64,000 nt of DNA from contig NC_016818.1 of NCBI RefSeq assembly GCF_000241955.1, positions 4,402,001 to 4,466,000 on the forward strand, in the 5' to 3' direction. This DNA comes from Rahnella aquatilis CIP 78.65 = ATCC 33071. Its GTDB lineage: Bacteria; Pseudomonadota; Gammaproteobacteria; Enterobacterales; Enterobacteriaceae. Under the pieces are notes generated by a model that ran no database searches, had not been told where the DNA came from, and saw nothing but the letters and a program-made list of their open reading frames with translations. Position numbers and translations under genes: made by a program. Numbering within the stretch: position 1 is the first letter of the stretch; each line of letters opens with the position of its first letter. This document shows positions 46,901 to 56,151 of this stretch, piece by piece.

Positions 46901-47797
46901 ATGATTCGCATTGCCTGTGTCGGAATTACCGTGATGGACAGGATCTATTACGTTGAAGAACTGCCTGCGGAAGGGGGAAAATATGTCGCTGAAAAATATC
47001 ATGAAGTGGGCGGTGGTCCGGCGGCCACGGCAGCGGTCGCGGCGGCCAGATTGGGCGCGCAGGTGGATTTTATTGGTCGTGTGGGTGATGACGATACCGG
47101 CAACCGGCTGCTCGCGGAGCTGGGATCCCTGGGGGTAAACACCCGCTATGTCCGCCGCGTTGAACAGGCCAGTTCGTCGCAATCGGCCGTGCTGGTGGAC
47201 AAAAACGGTGAGCGAATCATTATCAATTATCCCGGCCCGGATTTGCCCGCTTCCGCCACGTGGTTACAGGCGATCGATTTTTCCCAGTGGGATGTGGTGC
47301 TGGCCGATGTACGCTGGCATGACGGTGCGAAACAGGCGTTTACGCTGGCGCGCCAGGCCGGTGTGATGACGGTGCTGGACGCCGATGTGACGCCCCAGGA
47401 TATCGCTGAACTGGTGACGTTAAGCGATCACACCGCGTTTTCCGCCCCCGGTTTACAGCGGCTGACCGGAAAATCTGACGCCGGTTCTGCGTTAGTTAAC
47501 GCCCAAACGCTCACAAAGGGTCATGTGTATGTCACGCAGGGCAGGCAAGGTTGTCTCTGGCTGGAACATGACAAGCTGCATCATCAGCCGGGCTTTGCCG
47601 TCAACGTGGTGGACACCACCGGCGCGGGGGATGTGTTTCATGGTGCGCTGGCAGTCAGTCTGGCTCAGGGCTGTCCGCCTGCCGGTGCAGTGCGCTTTGC
47701 CAGCGGCGTGGCTGCCCTAAAATGTACACAGCCCGGTGGTCGTGCGGGGATACCTGATTGTGATCAGGCCCGGTCTTTTTTGTCACTTTCTGTATAG
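46901..47797 (+). CDS. yihV: Sulfofructose kinase YihV (PfkB family)
   Basis: Phosphorylates sulfofructose with ATP to sulfofructose 1-phosphate, the committed step before YihT. 298 residues, as in E. coli. PfkB signatures are the N-terminal GGGPAATAAVAAARLG and the C-terminal DTTGAGDVFHGAL with the catalytic Asp. It is transcribed divergently from yihU and followed 36 bp later by yihW, probably in one transcript. Confidence 0.95.
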   Translation: MIRIACVGITVMDRIYYVEELPAEGGKYVAEKYHEVGGGPAATAAVAAARLGAQVDFIGRVGDDDTGNRLLAELGSLGVNTRYVRRVEQASSSQSAVLVDKNGERIIINYPGPDLPASATWLQAIDFSQWDVVLADVRWHDGAKQAFTLARQAGVMTVLDADVTPQDIAELVTLSDHTAFSAPGLQRLTGKSDAGSALVNAQTLTKGHVYVTQGRQGCLWLEHDKLHHQPGFAVNVVDTTGAGDVFHGALAVSLAQGCPPAGAVRFASGVAALKCTQPGGRAGIPDCDQARSFLSLSV

Positions 47798-47833
47798 AAT
47801 ACGACTCAGACGCTCATTTTGAAGGATGTATCC

Positions 47834-48619
47834 ATGAGTCTTACTGAACTGACCGGCAATCCGCGTCACGATCAACTGCTCGGGCTGATTGCCGAACGCG
47901 GTTACATGAACATTGAAGAACTGGCGGCGCTGCTGGATGTCTCGACCCAAACCGCCCGCCGCGATATCCGCAAACTCAGCGATCAGGGGCTGATCACCCG
48001 CCATCACGGCGGCGCGGGGCGGGCGTCGAGTGTGGTCAATACCGCCTTTGAGCAGCGTGAGATTTCCTGGACGGAAGAGAAAAAAGCCATTGCGCAAGCC
48101 ATTGCCGATTACATCCCCGACGGTTCCACGGTGTTCATCACCATCGGCACCACCGTCGAGCAGGTGGCGCACTCGCTGCTCAATCACAACCGGTTGCGGA
48201 TTATCACCAACTGTCTGCGCGTCGCGCATATCTTATATAAGAATCCGCGCTTTGAAGTGATGGTGCCCGGCGGCACGTTGCGCCCGCACAACGGCGGGAT
48301 TATCGGCCCGGCGGCCACGGCGTTTGTCGCCGGATTCCGTGCCGATTATCTGGTGACCAGCGTCGGCGCGATTGAAGGTGACGGTGCTCTGCTGGAATTT
48401 GACGTCAACGAGGCCAGCGTGGTGAAAACCATGATGGCGCATTCACGCCATATTCTGCTGGCGGCCGACCATACCAAATATCATGCCTCGGCAGCGGTCG
48501 AAATCGGCAACATCTCGCAAGCCACGGCGTTGTTCACCGATGAACTTCCGCCCGCCGGATTGCTCAAGGTACTGAAAAATCATCAGGTCGAAGTAATAAA
48601 AGTCAGCACGGCGGAATAA
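47834..48619 (+). CDS. yihW: DeoR-family regulator of sulfoglycolysis (YihW/CsqR)
   Basis: A 261-residue DeoR-type repressor, the E. coli length. The winged helix-turn-helix has ELAALLDVSTQTARRDIRKL (core VSTQTARRDIR) and the sugar-phosphate-binding domain carries NNCLR-like TNCLRVAHIL and the VTSVGAIEGDGALLEFD segment. In E. coli the protein (CsqR) represses the yih genes and responds to sulfoquinovose derivatives. ATG 47834 has GAAGGA upstream; TTG 47819 is not needed. Confidence 0.93.
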   Translation: MSLTELTGNPRHDQLLGLIAERGYMNIEELAALLDVSTQTARRDIRKLSDQGLITRHHGGAGRASSVVNTAFEQREISWTEEKKAIAQAIADYIPDGSTVFITIGTTVEQVAHSLLNHNRLRIITNCLRVAHILYKNPRFEVMVPGGTLRPHNGGIIGPAATAFVAGFRADYLVTSVGAIEGDGALLEFDVNEASVVKTMMAHSRHILLAADHTKYHASAAVEIGNISQATALFTDELPPAGLLKVLKNHQVEVIKVSTAE

Positions 48620-48642
48620 AAAAAGCCGACATGTCTGTCGGC
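48618..48642. terminator. Bidirectional terminator between yihW and tyrB
   Basis: GCCGACA (48625-48631) and TGTCGGC (48636-48642) around TGTC. The A-run 48618-48624 becomes a T-run on the minus strand, favouring termination of tyrB; yihW is served more weakly. Confidence 0.75.
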
Positions 48643-48668
48643 CTTAATCAACATCTTATCCCCTAAAT

Positions 48669-48782
48669 AATTTGGGTTACGGGAAGGCGGTAAGTTCAGG
48701 AAGCCCCGGGAGCAGGGACGTACCCTGTGACCGGGGTGAGTGAACGCAACCAACGCAGCAGCAGCCCGAAGTATGACGGGGA
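48669..48782. repeat. Intergenic repeat copy A, at the 3' end of tyrB
   Basis: About 114 bp with AAGGCGGTAAG, CCCCGGGAGCA, TGTGACCGGGGTGAG and CGAAGTATGACGGGG in order. The same blocks recur in order at 60382-60491. It contains an internal hairpin-forming half (CCCCGGGAGCA.../...TGTGACCGGGG). It ends one base before the tyrB stop codon on the minus strand. Confidence 0.75.
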
Positions 48783-48783
48783 T

Positions 48784-49977
48784 TTACTGGACCGCGGCGA
48801 AAGCTTCAGCCACCTGTTTCACATTGTGGTGATTCAGACCGGCCATACAGACGCGTCCGCTGAGGATCAGGTAAACGCCGAACTCTTCACGCAGACGGAC
48901 AACCTGCGCTTCGCTGAAGCCGGTGTAGCTGAACATCCCGCGTTGTTGCAGCAGGTAGTCAAAATTACGGCCCGGCAAGGCGGTTTTCAGGCTATCGACC
49001 AGCGTGTGGCGCATTTCCAGAATACGGGTGCGCATCTTCTCGACTTCCGCTTTCCACTGAGCATTCAGCGCGCTGTCGCTCAGGACTTTCGCCACCACTT
49101 TCGCGCCGAAGCCTGGCGGGCTGGAGTAGTTACGGCGCACGGTGGCTTTCAGCTGACCGAGTACACGCCCCGCCGCGTCGCTGTCTTCGCAAACCACAGA
49201 CAGCCCACCGACACGTTCGCCATACAGGGAGAAAATTTTCGAGAAGGAGTTGCTGACGAAGCAGTTGACGCCCGCAGCGGCCATCGCGCGGATGGCGTAA
49301 GCGTCGTCGTCAATGCCCGCGCCAAAGCCCTGATAAGCGATGTCGAGGAACGGGATCAGTTCGCGCTGTTTGGCGATCTCAATCACCTGATCCCACTGCG
49401 CTGGCGTCAGGTCAGAACCGGTCGGGTTATGGCAGCACGGGTGCAGCAGAACGATGCTTTGCGCCGGTAAGGTTTTCAGGCGTTCAGTCATCGCGGTGAA
49501 ATTCACACCCAACGTTTCAGGGTCAAAGTACGGATAGGTATGCACTTTGAAACCTGCGCCACTAAAGATGGCCACGTGGTTTTCCCAGGTCGGGTCGCTC
49601 ACGTAAACTTCTGAATTCGGGAAGTAAAACTTCAGGAAATCCGCGCCAACTTTCAGTGCGCCGGAACCGCCGACGGTCTGAATGGTCGCGATACGCTGTT
49701 GTTTCAATGCCGGATGATCCGCACCAAACAGCAGTTCCTGAATGCCTGCGCGGTACGCCGGCAGACCTTCCATTGGCAGATATACTGACGCGGCCTGTGG
49801 CCCGGCGTTCAGTTGTTGTTCTGCATTTTCCACCGCAGCCAGTTGCGGAATAATACCCTGCTCGTCGTAATAAAGACCGATGCTCAGGTTTACCTTATCT
49901 TGTCTCGGGTCGGTCTTGAAACTTTCCATCAGCGACAAAATCGGGTCACCGGCATAGGCATCGACATGTTGGAACAC
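48784..49977 (-). CDS. tyrB: Aromatic amino-acid aminotransferase TyrB
   Basis: PLP enzyme for the last step of tyrosine and phenylalanine synthesis; also acts on aspartate and leucine precursors. With GTG 49977 the protein has 397 residues and starts [12 protein letters not shown], exactly aligned with E. coli TyrB, which also uses GTG; AAGGAG lies nine bases upstream. ATG 49986 would abut that site and is rejected. The PLP lysine is in [17 protein letters not shown] see no TyrR box upstream. Confidence 0.95.
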   Translation of the reverse strand: MFQHVDAYAGDPILSLMESFKTDPRQDKVNLSIGLYYDEQGIIPQLAAVENAEQQLNAGPQAASVYLPMEGLPAYRAGIQELLFGADHPALKQQRIATIQTVGGSGALKVGADFLKFYFPNSEVYVSDPTWENHVAIFSGAGFKVHTYPYFDPETLGVNFTAMTERLKTLPAQSIVLLHPCCHNPTGSDLTPAQWDQVIEIAKQRELIPFLDIAYQGFGAGIDDDAYAIRAMAAAGVNCFVSNSFSKIFSLYGERVGGLSVVCEDSDAAGRVLGQLKATVRRNYSSPPGFGAKVVAKVLSDSALNAQWKAEVEKMRTRILEMRHTLVDSLKTALPGRNFDYLLQQRGMFSYTGFSEAQVVRLREEFGVYLILSGRVCMAGLNHHNVKQVAEAFAAVQ

Positions 49978-50203
49978 GGTATACATCTCCTTGGTTTGGT
50001 TGAGTGGCGCTGCGATCCACGTCCGGCAGCCCGGCGCATCGCAACTGTTTCACAGACTATCAAAGTTCGTTAAAAAAGATGACAACTATGTTGTCGATTT
50101 TCGGGCACTCATTGCGTATCAAACCATCCGTTCGCCTGAGATGCTGATCCGCTCACATGAACTACGATCAAACCATCAACTCATCCATCCGGAGCACCGC
50201 AAT

Positions 50204-50953
50204 ATGACAACTCAACATTCACTGCAAGGCAAAGCAGCTTTCGTTCAGGGCGGTTCACGCGGCATCGGCGCCGCTATCGTTCAGCGCCTGGCTCGCGAAG
50301 GTGCCAGCGTGGCCTTCACTTACGTTTCTTCTGAAGAAAAAGCGCAGGCACTGGTGAAAAGCATTGAGGCCAGCGGCGGTAAAGCGCTGGCTATCAAAGC
50401 CGACAGCGCCGATGAAAGCAGCGTCCGCACGGCAATCGACAACGCGGCGAAAACGTTCGGTAAAATCGATATTCTGGTGAATAACGCCGGTGTGCTGGCA
50501 TTCGGCGAAATCGATGCGCTGACGATGGATGATTTTGACCGCACCATCGCCGTCAACGTGCGCAGCGTGTTTGTCGCCAGCCAGCAGGCGGCACGCCATA
50601 TGCCTGACGGCGGCCGTATCATCACCATCGGCAGCGTCAACGCTGACCGTATGCCGTTCCAGGGCGGCGCGGTGTACGCCATGAGCAAATCCGCCATCGT
50701 CGGCCTGACCAAAGGCCTGGCACGGGATTTGGGCCCGCGCGGCATTACCGTGAACAACGTGCAACCCGGCCCGGTCGATACCGATATGAACCCGGCGGAC
50801 GGCGAAATGGCTGACGGTATGCGTTCTTACATGGCGCTCAACCGCTACGGCAAAGACAGCGAAATCGCCAGCTTCGTAGCTTATCTTTCCGGTCCGGAAG
50901 CGGGGTATATCACCGGTGCGAACCTGACCATTGACGGGGGTTTCGGCGCGTAA
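50204..50953 (+). CDS. SDR-family oxidoreductase, BdcA-like
   Basis: A 249-residue classical SDR with GGSRGIGAAI, NNAGVLAFG, catalytic Ser in TIGSVNADRMP and YxxxK in YAMSKSA. Like E. coli BdcA it has the variant first motif QGGSRGIG (Gly for Thr/Ala). BdcA affects biofilm dispersal, reportedly by binding c-di-GMP; whether this protein does is unknown. ATG 50204 follows GGAG at a somewhat long spacing. It is divergent from tyrB; a terminator follows. Confidence 0.85.
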   Translation: MTTQHSLQGKAAFVQGGSRGIGAAIVQRLAREGASVAFTYVSSEEKAQALVKSIEASGGKALAIKADSADESSVRTAIDNAAKTFGKIDILVNNAGVLAFGEIDALTMDDFDRTIAVNVRSVFVASQQAARHMPDGGRIITIGSVNADRMPFQGGAVYAMSKSAIVGLTKGLARDLGPRGITVNNVQPGPVDTDMNPADGEMADGMRSYMALNRYGKDSEIASFVAYLSGPEAGYITGANLTIDGGFGA

Positions 50954-50972
50954 TTCCGGGCACTGTAGGTAT

Positions 50973-51022
50973 AAAAATGGCGCACACGTTGTTAATTAAC
51001 TAACGCGTTGCGCCATTTTTTA
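50973..51022. terminator. Bidirectional terminator
   Basis: AAAAATGGCGCA (50973-50984) pairs with TGCGCCATTTTT (51009-51020) around a 24-base loop with its own partial palindrome. T-runs are present on both strands, for the converging SDR and YitT-family genes. Confidence 0.85.
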
Positions 51023-51031
51023 TCCGTTTCA

Positions 51032-51664
51032 TCAGACGCTGTAACGTCCCGGACGGTGATTCATCGCAATAATCAGGTTGACGATCACCGCGCCCAGCAC
51101 CGAAGCAATCAGCATTTCAAGGCTGACAACAAACAGTGACGCCAGCACGATGCAGCAGTCCACGCCCATTTGCAGTTTACCGGCGCGGATACCGTATTTG
51201 TCCTGCAGAAACAGGGCGAGAATGTTCATGCCGCCCAGACTGGCTTTGTGACGGAACAGCACAATAAAGCCGATGCCCATAATTACGTTGGCAAACAGCG
51301 TGGCGTAAAACGGCTGAAGATGATCGAAATGAACAAATAGCGGATGCAAATCGGAAAACACGGAAACCAGCGCGACGGCGGCGAAGGTTTTCAGGGTGAA
51401 CGGCAAACCCATACGGCGGAAAGAGAGATAATAGAAAGGTAAGTTAATGATAAAAAACGCGGTACCGAACGATACCTGCGTCACGTAATGCGCCAGAAAT
51501 GCCATTCCCGCCGTGCCGCCGGTCAGCGCGCCGACCTGACGCAACATTACCACGCCAAAAGAGACCATCAGCGTACCAATAATGATCGCCAGCGCATCTT
51601 CAACCAGCGTGTGCCCGATGCGCGGCTGCTCAACCGGCGGTTTGATGTCGTCAATACTTGCCAT
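51032..51664 (-). CDS. YitT-family membrane protein
   Basis: A 210-residue inner-membrane protein with about six helices, starting with AIIIGTLMVSFGVVMLRQVG. GALTGGTAGMAFLAHY and ASLGGMNILALFLQDKYG are typical of the YitT/DUF161 family. It lacks the long cytosolic C-terminal domain of Bacillus YitT. Function unknown. The 245-bp AT-rich gap upstream (51665-51909) shows no clear feature. Confidence 0.83.
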   Translation of the reverse strand: MASIDDIKPPVEQPRIGHTLVEDALAIIIGTLMVSFGVVMLRQVGALTGGTAGMAFLAHYVTQVSFGTAFFIINLPFYYLSFRRMGLPFTLKTFAAVALVSVFSDLHPLFVHFDHLQPFYATLFANVIMGIGFIVLFRHKASLGGMNILALFLQDKYGIRAGKLQMGVDCCIVLASLFVVSLEMLIASVLGAVIVNLIIAMNHRPGRYSV

Positions 51665-51909
51665 AATTCCCGGTGCCTCAAAATAATAATACTAAAGACT
51701 GATTTTGAGATAATTAATGAGATAGAGAATTAAGGCAATATTCACGCACGGAATTTGCATTAAAAATCGAAAATAAGATTTTATGACGCGTTAATTATTC
51801 TTTACATGCACAAAGAGCGCATATTCATTCATAATAATGCACCATTAAAGTGAGACTGCACCAAAATAAATCACCTTAATAGTGCGCGTGAAATAAGGCG
51901 CGACTTTCC

Positions 51910-52374
51910 TCAACCCAGCGTCAATAAACCGTTTTCTTTTAAACGGTTAAGCACTACCGATGTTTTTACATGGGCGACACTTTTATGTACTGACAGGATT
52001 TGGCTTATCAACGCGCTTAAACCGGCTAAATCTTTCACCGCAACTTTCAGCAGATAATCCGCATCGCCGGTGGTTTTATAGGCATCAATAATGGCGTCGA
52101 CATCGCCGAGCATACTGTGGAATGCCTCAACCTGAGCAGGTAAGTGATTGATAAGTCTGACTTCGATCAAACCGATCATGCCCAACCCCAGCGCTTCCGG
52201 TGCCAGACGGGCATGATAGCCGAGGATCATCTGCGCCTGCTCCAGACCAATCCGGCGGCGTGAGCATTGTGAGGCAGACAGCCCTACCAGTTCGCTTAAC
52301 TCCTGGTTGGTCAGTCTTCCGTTGGCTTGTAATAAGGTCAGAATTTTCAGATCGTAATCATCAATACTGTACAT
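51910..52374 (-). CDS. Lrp/AsnC-family transcriptional regulator
   Basis: A 154-residue Lrp/AsnC protein: N-terminal helix-turn-helix (LLQANGRLTNQELSELVGLS, then SASQCSRRRIGLE) and C-terminal RAM ligand domain (GLIEVRLINHLP, TGDADYLLKVAV). It is divergent from the PheC-like gene, 147 bp away, suggesting amino-acid-dependent control of that gene. It is too diverged to be Lrp itself. Confidence 0.9.
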   Translation of the reverse strand: MYSIDDYDLKILTLLQANGRLTNQELSELVGLSASQCSRRRIGLEQAQMILGYHARLAPEALGLGMIGLIEVRLINHLPAQVEAFHSMLGDVDAIIDAYKTTGDADYLLKVAVKDLAGLSALISQILSVHKSVAHVKTSVVLNRLKENGLLTLG

Positions 52375-52521
52375 AGCATTGTTCCTGTCGTTTTAATTTT
52401 TATGTGTCGGATTTGTATTGCAAATAACATTGCAAAAAACATTCCCACTATAGCGAGTTATAAATACTTATCGGCTGTTTTTTCTTATACTTGCGCACAT
52501 TGATACCGCAAGGAAAGAATA

Positions 52522-53301
52522 ATGAAAAAAGTACTCTGTTCTCTCGTTTTACTGTCAGCGTTGCCCGGTTTCGCAAAAGCGGATGCCACCTCTTCCCGCC
52601 TTGAGCGTGTATTACAGAAAGGCTCGCTGAATGTCTGCACCACCGGCGACTATAAGCCGTACACCTTTTTGAAAGAAAACGGTGAGTATGAAGGCATTGA
52701 TATTGCAATGGCGCAATCACTGGCGGCAAGTCTCGACGTGAAAGTGAACTGGGTGCCGGTCACCTGGAAAACGCTGCCTGACGAAATGAGCGCCGGGCAT
52801 TGTGATATCGCGATGGGCGGAATTTCAGTGACGCTTAAGCGCCAGCAGAAAGCCTGGTTCGCTAACGTATTGGATCAGGACGGGAAAATCCCGCTGGTGC
52901 GCTGCGAAAATGTGCGTCAGTACCAGACCGTTGAGCAGCTAAACCGCGCGTCCGTGCGCCTGATTGAACCGGCGGGTGGTACCAATGAAGCCTTCGTGCA
53001 CAGCCATCTGCCAAAAGGCACGCTGACCCTGAGCGATAACGTGACCATCTTCCAGAAGCTGGTGGATAAAAAAGCGGACGTGATGATCACTGATGCGTCA
53101 GAAGCACTGTATCAGCAGAAACATTACCCCAAACTGTGTGCGGTGAACCCGAAGAAGCCACTGCAATATGGCGAAAAGGCTTACATGCTGCCGCGTGATG
53201 ACGTGAGCTGGAAGATGTATGTCGACCAGTGGCTGCACCTGAGTAAAGCCACCGGCGAATATCAGAAGATCGTCAGCCAGTGGCTGGCGGTGAAAAAGTA
53301 A
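52522..53301 (+). CDS. Periplasmic cyclohexadienyl dehydratase (PheC-like)
   Basis: A 259-residue protein with a signal peptide (KKVLCSLVLLSALPGFAKA) and a solute-binding-protein type 3 fold. CTTGDYKPYTF, IAMGGISVTL, GGTNEAF, MITDASEALYQ and EKAYMLPRDD match Pseudomonas PheC, which converts prephenate to phenylpyruvate and arogenate to phenylalanine outside the cytoplasm. A plain amino-acid-binding protein is the alternative, but the PheC-specific GGTNE and MITDASEA motifs argue for the enzyme. It is three bases from alr, tail to tail, and 2.5 kb from tyrB. Confidence 0.8.
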   Translation: MKKVLCSLVLLSALPGFAKADATSSRLERVLQKGSLNVCTTGDYKPYTFLKENGEYEGIDIAMAQSLAASLDVKVNWVPVTWKTLPDEMSAGHCDIAMGGISVTLKRQQKAWFANVLDQDGKIPLVRCENVRQYQTVEQLNRASVRLIEPAGGTNEAFVHSHLPKGTLTLSDNVTIFQKLVDKKADVMITDASEALYQQKHYPKLCAVNPKKPLQYGEKAYMLPRDDVSWKMYVDQWLHLSKATGEYQKIVSQWLAVKK

Positions 53302-53304
53302 GAT

Positions 53305-54384
53305 TTAGTCGCCAATATAAACGCGGGCGACACGCTCGCTGAGTTGGGTAATCAGCTCATAAGCACTGATACCGGTTGCCTGCGCAATGCGCTCAACCGG
53401 TAATTCCCCGCCCCAGAAAATCACTTCATCGCCAACGCTATCTTTCGCATCCGGCCCTAAATCGACGGTGATCATGTCCATCGAAACACGTCCGGCAACC
53501 GGCACTTCGCGGCCATTGACCCATACAGGCGTGCCATTTGGCGCACTGCGCGGATAACCGTCGCCGTACCCCATCGCCACCACGCCCAGCCGGGTATCGC
53601 GGTCACTGACCCAGGTACTGCCGTAACCGACAGGATCACCGGCGAAATGCTCACGGACGGCAATCAGGCTGGAAGTCAGCGTCATCGCCGGTTGCAGACC
53701 AAAATCGCTGGCCGAACCGGTTTCCATGGGTGACACTCCGTACAAAATAATGCCAGGGCGAACCAGATTCATGTGCGATTCCGGCCACAGCAAAATACCG
53801 CCGGAAGCTGCGATAGATTTCAGCCCCGGCTTGCCTTCTGCAAAAGTATTAAAGCAGTTCAGCTGTTTCGGCGTGGCGTCGCTTTCCGGTTCATCCGCAC
53901 GACAGAAATGGCTCATCATATTGACCGGCTGAACCACGTTTTTGCAGGCACTCAGACGCTGATAAAAGGCATCGGCCTGCGCCGGATGGACACCTAAACG
54001 GTGCATACCGGTGTCGATTTTCAGCCAGACATTCAGCGGACGCGCGAGATCAGCACTTTCCAGCGCCTCAAGTTGTTCGATGCTGTGAACAGCGGTATCC
54101 AGCTGATGCCCGACCAGCAGCGGTAATTCGCTGGCAGAGAAAAAACCTTCGAGCAGGAGAACGGGTTTCACCACACCGGCCTTGCGCAAGGTGAGTGCCT
54201 CACTGAGCCGGGAAACGCCGTAATAATCGGCATCCTGCAGGCTGTGCACCGTCTCCAGCAGACCATGCCCATAAGCGTTTGCTTTCACCACCGCAACCAG
54301 ACGACTTTGTGGCGCCAGATGGCGCACCCGTTGCAGATTGTGTCGCAGAGCGCGGCGATCAATGACAGCCGTAGCCGCTTTCAT
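53305..54384 (-). CDS. alr: Alanine racemase
   Basis: PLP-dependent racemase supplying D-alanine for peptidoglycan. 359 residues, the E. coli length. The PLP lysine is in [10 protein letters not shown] (about residue 34), the opposing tyrosine in [12 protein letters not shown], and the C-terminal beta domain has [15 protein letters not shown] precedes ATG 54384. Downstream of dnaB in the same direction, as in E. coli. Confidence 0.96.
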   Translation of the reverse strand: MKAATAVIDRRALRHNLQRVRHLAPQSRLVAVVKANAYGHGLLETVHSLQDADYYGVSRLSEALTLRKAGVVKPVLLLEGFFSASELPLLVGHQLDTAVHSIEQLEALESADLARPLNVWLKIDTGMHRLGVHPAQADAFYQRLSACKNVVQPVNMMSHFCRADEPESDATPKQLNCFNTFAEGKPGLKSIAASGGILLWPESHMNLVRPGIILYGVSPMETGSASDFGLQPAMTLTSSLIAVREHFAGDPVGYGSTWVSDRDTRLGVVAMGYGDGYPRSAPNGTPVWVNGREVPVAGRVSMDMITVDLGPDAKDSVGDEVIFWGGELPVERIAQATGISAYELITQLSERVARVYIGD

Positions 54385-54439
54385 TTTAAGTCCTTTGCAT
54401 GAAATTATTGAGGTTTTAGCAGCCTAAAGGGGCGTTATT

Positions 54440-54556
54440 GGCGCAGCCAGTTTGCGTTCGGCCAGCGCGGAAAAACCGGAGCGTACACAAAGTACGTGAG
54501 CCAATCTTTCCAAAAAAGTGAGCACTGCCCGGGTTCAAAATGGCAAGTAAGCTAGC
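54440..54556. repeat. Intergenic repeat copy C (diverged), 3' of dnaB
   Basis: The alr-dnaB gap holds CCGGAGCGTACACAAAGTAC followed by GTGAG and CCCGGGTTCAAAATGGCAAG. The first block resembles CGGGAGCATACACGAGTATG of the repeat at 60.4 kb in arrangement, so it may be a distant relative or a separate repeat type. No terminator-like T-run. Confidence 0.4.
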
Positions 54557-54562
54557 CCCGCA

Positions 54563-55969
54563 CTAATCTTCGTCGTATTGCGGGCCGCCATAGTTATCAA
54601 ATCGCGACCACTGACCGTTAAAGGTCAGGCGGACGGTACCGATCGGGCCGTTACGTTGCTTACCGAGGATGATTTGCGCGATGCCTTTTTCTTCACTGTT
54701 ATCGTGATAGACCTCGTCACGATAGATGAACATGATTAAGTCGGCATCCTGCTCGATGGAACCGGATTCACGTAAATCGGAGTTAACCGGACGTTTATCC
54801 GCACGTTGCTCCAGGCTTCGGTTCAGCTGCGACAGCGCCACCACCGGCACCTGTAACTCTTTCGCCAGCGCTTTGAGCGAGCGGGAGATTTCAGCAATTT
54901 CCAGCGTACGGTTGTCAGACAGCGCCGGAACGCGCATCAGTTGCAGGTAGTCGATCATGATCAGGCTCAGGCCGCCGTGCTCACGAAAGATGCGTCGCGC
55001 ACGCGAACGGACTTCGGTTGGCGTCAGGCCGGAGGAGTCATCAATATACATGTTACGTTTTTCGAGCAGAATTCCCATGGTGCTGGAAATACGTGCCCAG
55101 TCTTCATCGTCGAGCTGACCGGTACGGATTTTGGTCTGATCGACACGGGAAAGCGACGCCAGCATACGCATCATGATCTGGTCGCCGGGCATCTCAAGGC
55201 TGAAGATTAACACCGGTTTATCCTGCATCATCGCGGCATTTTCGGCGAGGTTCATCGCAAAAGTGGTTTTACCCATCGACGGACGCGCCGCCACGATGAT
55301 CAGGTCGGATTTTTGCAGGCCTGCGGTTTTCTTGTCGAGGTCAGCATAGCCGGTTGAAACGCCGGTTACGCCGTCATGCGGGCGCTGGAACAGTTCTTCG
55401 ATACGGGAAACGGTGCTTTCCAGAATGCGGTCGATGCTTTTCGGGCCTTCGTCTTTACTGGCGCGGCTTTCGGCTATCTGGAATACGCGGGATTCAGCTA
55501 AATCCAGCAGGTCTTCGCTGCTGCGGCCTTGCGGATCATAGCCCGCGTCGGCAATTTCATTGGCGACGGAAATCATTTCACGCACAACAGCACGTTCGCG
55601 CACAATGTCGGCATAAGCGCCGATGTTCGCCGCACTGGGGGTATTCTTAGAGAGTTCTGCCAGATACGCAAAACCGCCGACAGAATCCAGATCGCCTTTC
55701 TGTTCCAGAGATTCAGAAAGCGTGATCAGATCGATCGGTTTGCTCATTTCCAGCAAACGCTGCATTTCGGTAAAAATCAGGCGGTGCGGGCGACTGAAGA
55801 AGTCATTGCTGACCACCCGCTCGGCCACGTTATCCCAGCGTTCGTTGTCCAGCATCAGCCCGCCCAGAACGGATTGTTCAGCTTCCAGCGAGTGCGGCGG
55901 AAGTTTCAACCCTTCCATCTGGCGATCGCGGTTTTCGTTCTGTTGATTGGTCGGTTTTTTTGCTGCCAT
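54563..55969 (-). CDS. dnaB: Replicative DNA helicase DnaB
   Basis: Hexameric 5'-3' helicase at the replication fork. 468 residues (E. coli 471). N-terminal domain with PPHSLEAEQSVLGGLMLDNE; RecA-like domain with Walker A ARPSMGKTT (about 230), LIMIDYLQLMR (Walker B) and SQLNRSLEQRADKRP. Ends DNYGGPQYDED. ATG 55969 gives MAAKKPTNQQ. Divergent from qor, as in E. coli. Confidence 0.97.
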   Translation of the reverse strand: MAAKKPTNQQNENRDRQMEGLKLPPHSLEAEQSVLGGLMLDNERWDNVAERVVSNDFFSRPHRLIFTEMQRLLEMSKPIDLITLSESLEQKGDLDSVGGFAYLAELSKNTPSAANIGAYADIVRERAVVREMISVANEIADAGYDPQGRSSEDLLDLAESRVFQIAESRASKDEGPKSIDRILESTVSRIEELFQRPHDGVTGVSTGYADLDKKTAGLQKSDLIIVAARPSMGKTTFAMNLAENAAMMQDKPVLIFSLEMPGDQIMMRMLASLSRVDQTKIRTGQLDDEDWARISSTMGILLEKRNMYIDDSSGLTPTEVRSRARRIFREHGGLSLIMIDYLQLMRVPALSDNRTLEIAEISRSLKALAKELQVPVVALSQLNRSLEQRADKRPVNSDLRESGSIEQDADLIMFIYRDEVYHDNSEEKGIAQIILGKQRNGPIGTVRLTFNGQWSRFDNYGGPQYDED

Positions 55970-56151
55970 CTGTGGATTATTTCCTGCTCTAAGCGCCTGT
56001 TTTATGAGCGTCGGGTTTCCAAAAATCGGAGCCTGACTCGCGCGACAGTATAAACCATTTCAAAAGGGTATTAACCCTTCGTGCCGAAAATCTGGATTGT
56101 CCCGGACATTTAGCCTAGGGTTGAAATCAGTCCCCATCACGAGGAAAAAAC

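Noticed and set aside
48672..48782. Coding region within the tyrB-yihW gap
   Set aside because: The open frame there is antisense to tyrB and its start lies in the intergenic repeat; the repeat explains the sequence.
49991..50203. 71-codon upstream extension of the BdcA-like SDR gene
   Set aside because: The extension has no similarity to SDR proteins, begins inside the tyrB leader, and the conserved N-terminus starts at ATG 50204.
49978..50203. TyrR box upstream of tyrB
   Set aside because: No TGTAAA-N6-TTTACA match is present.
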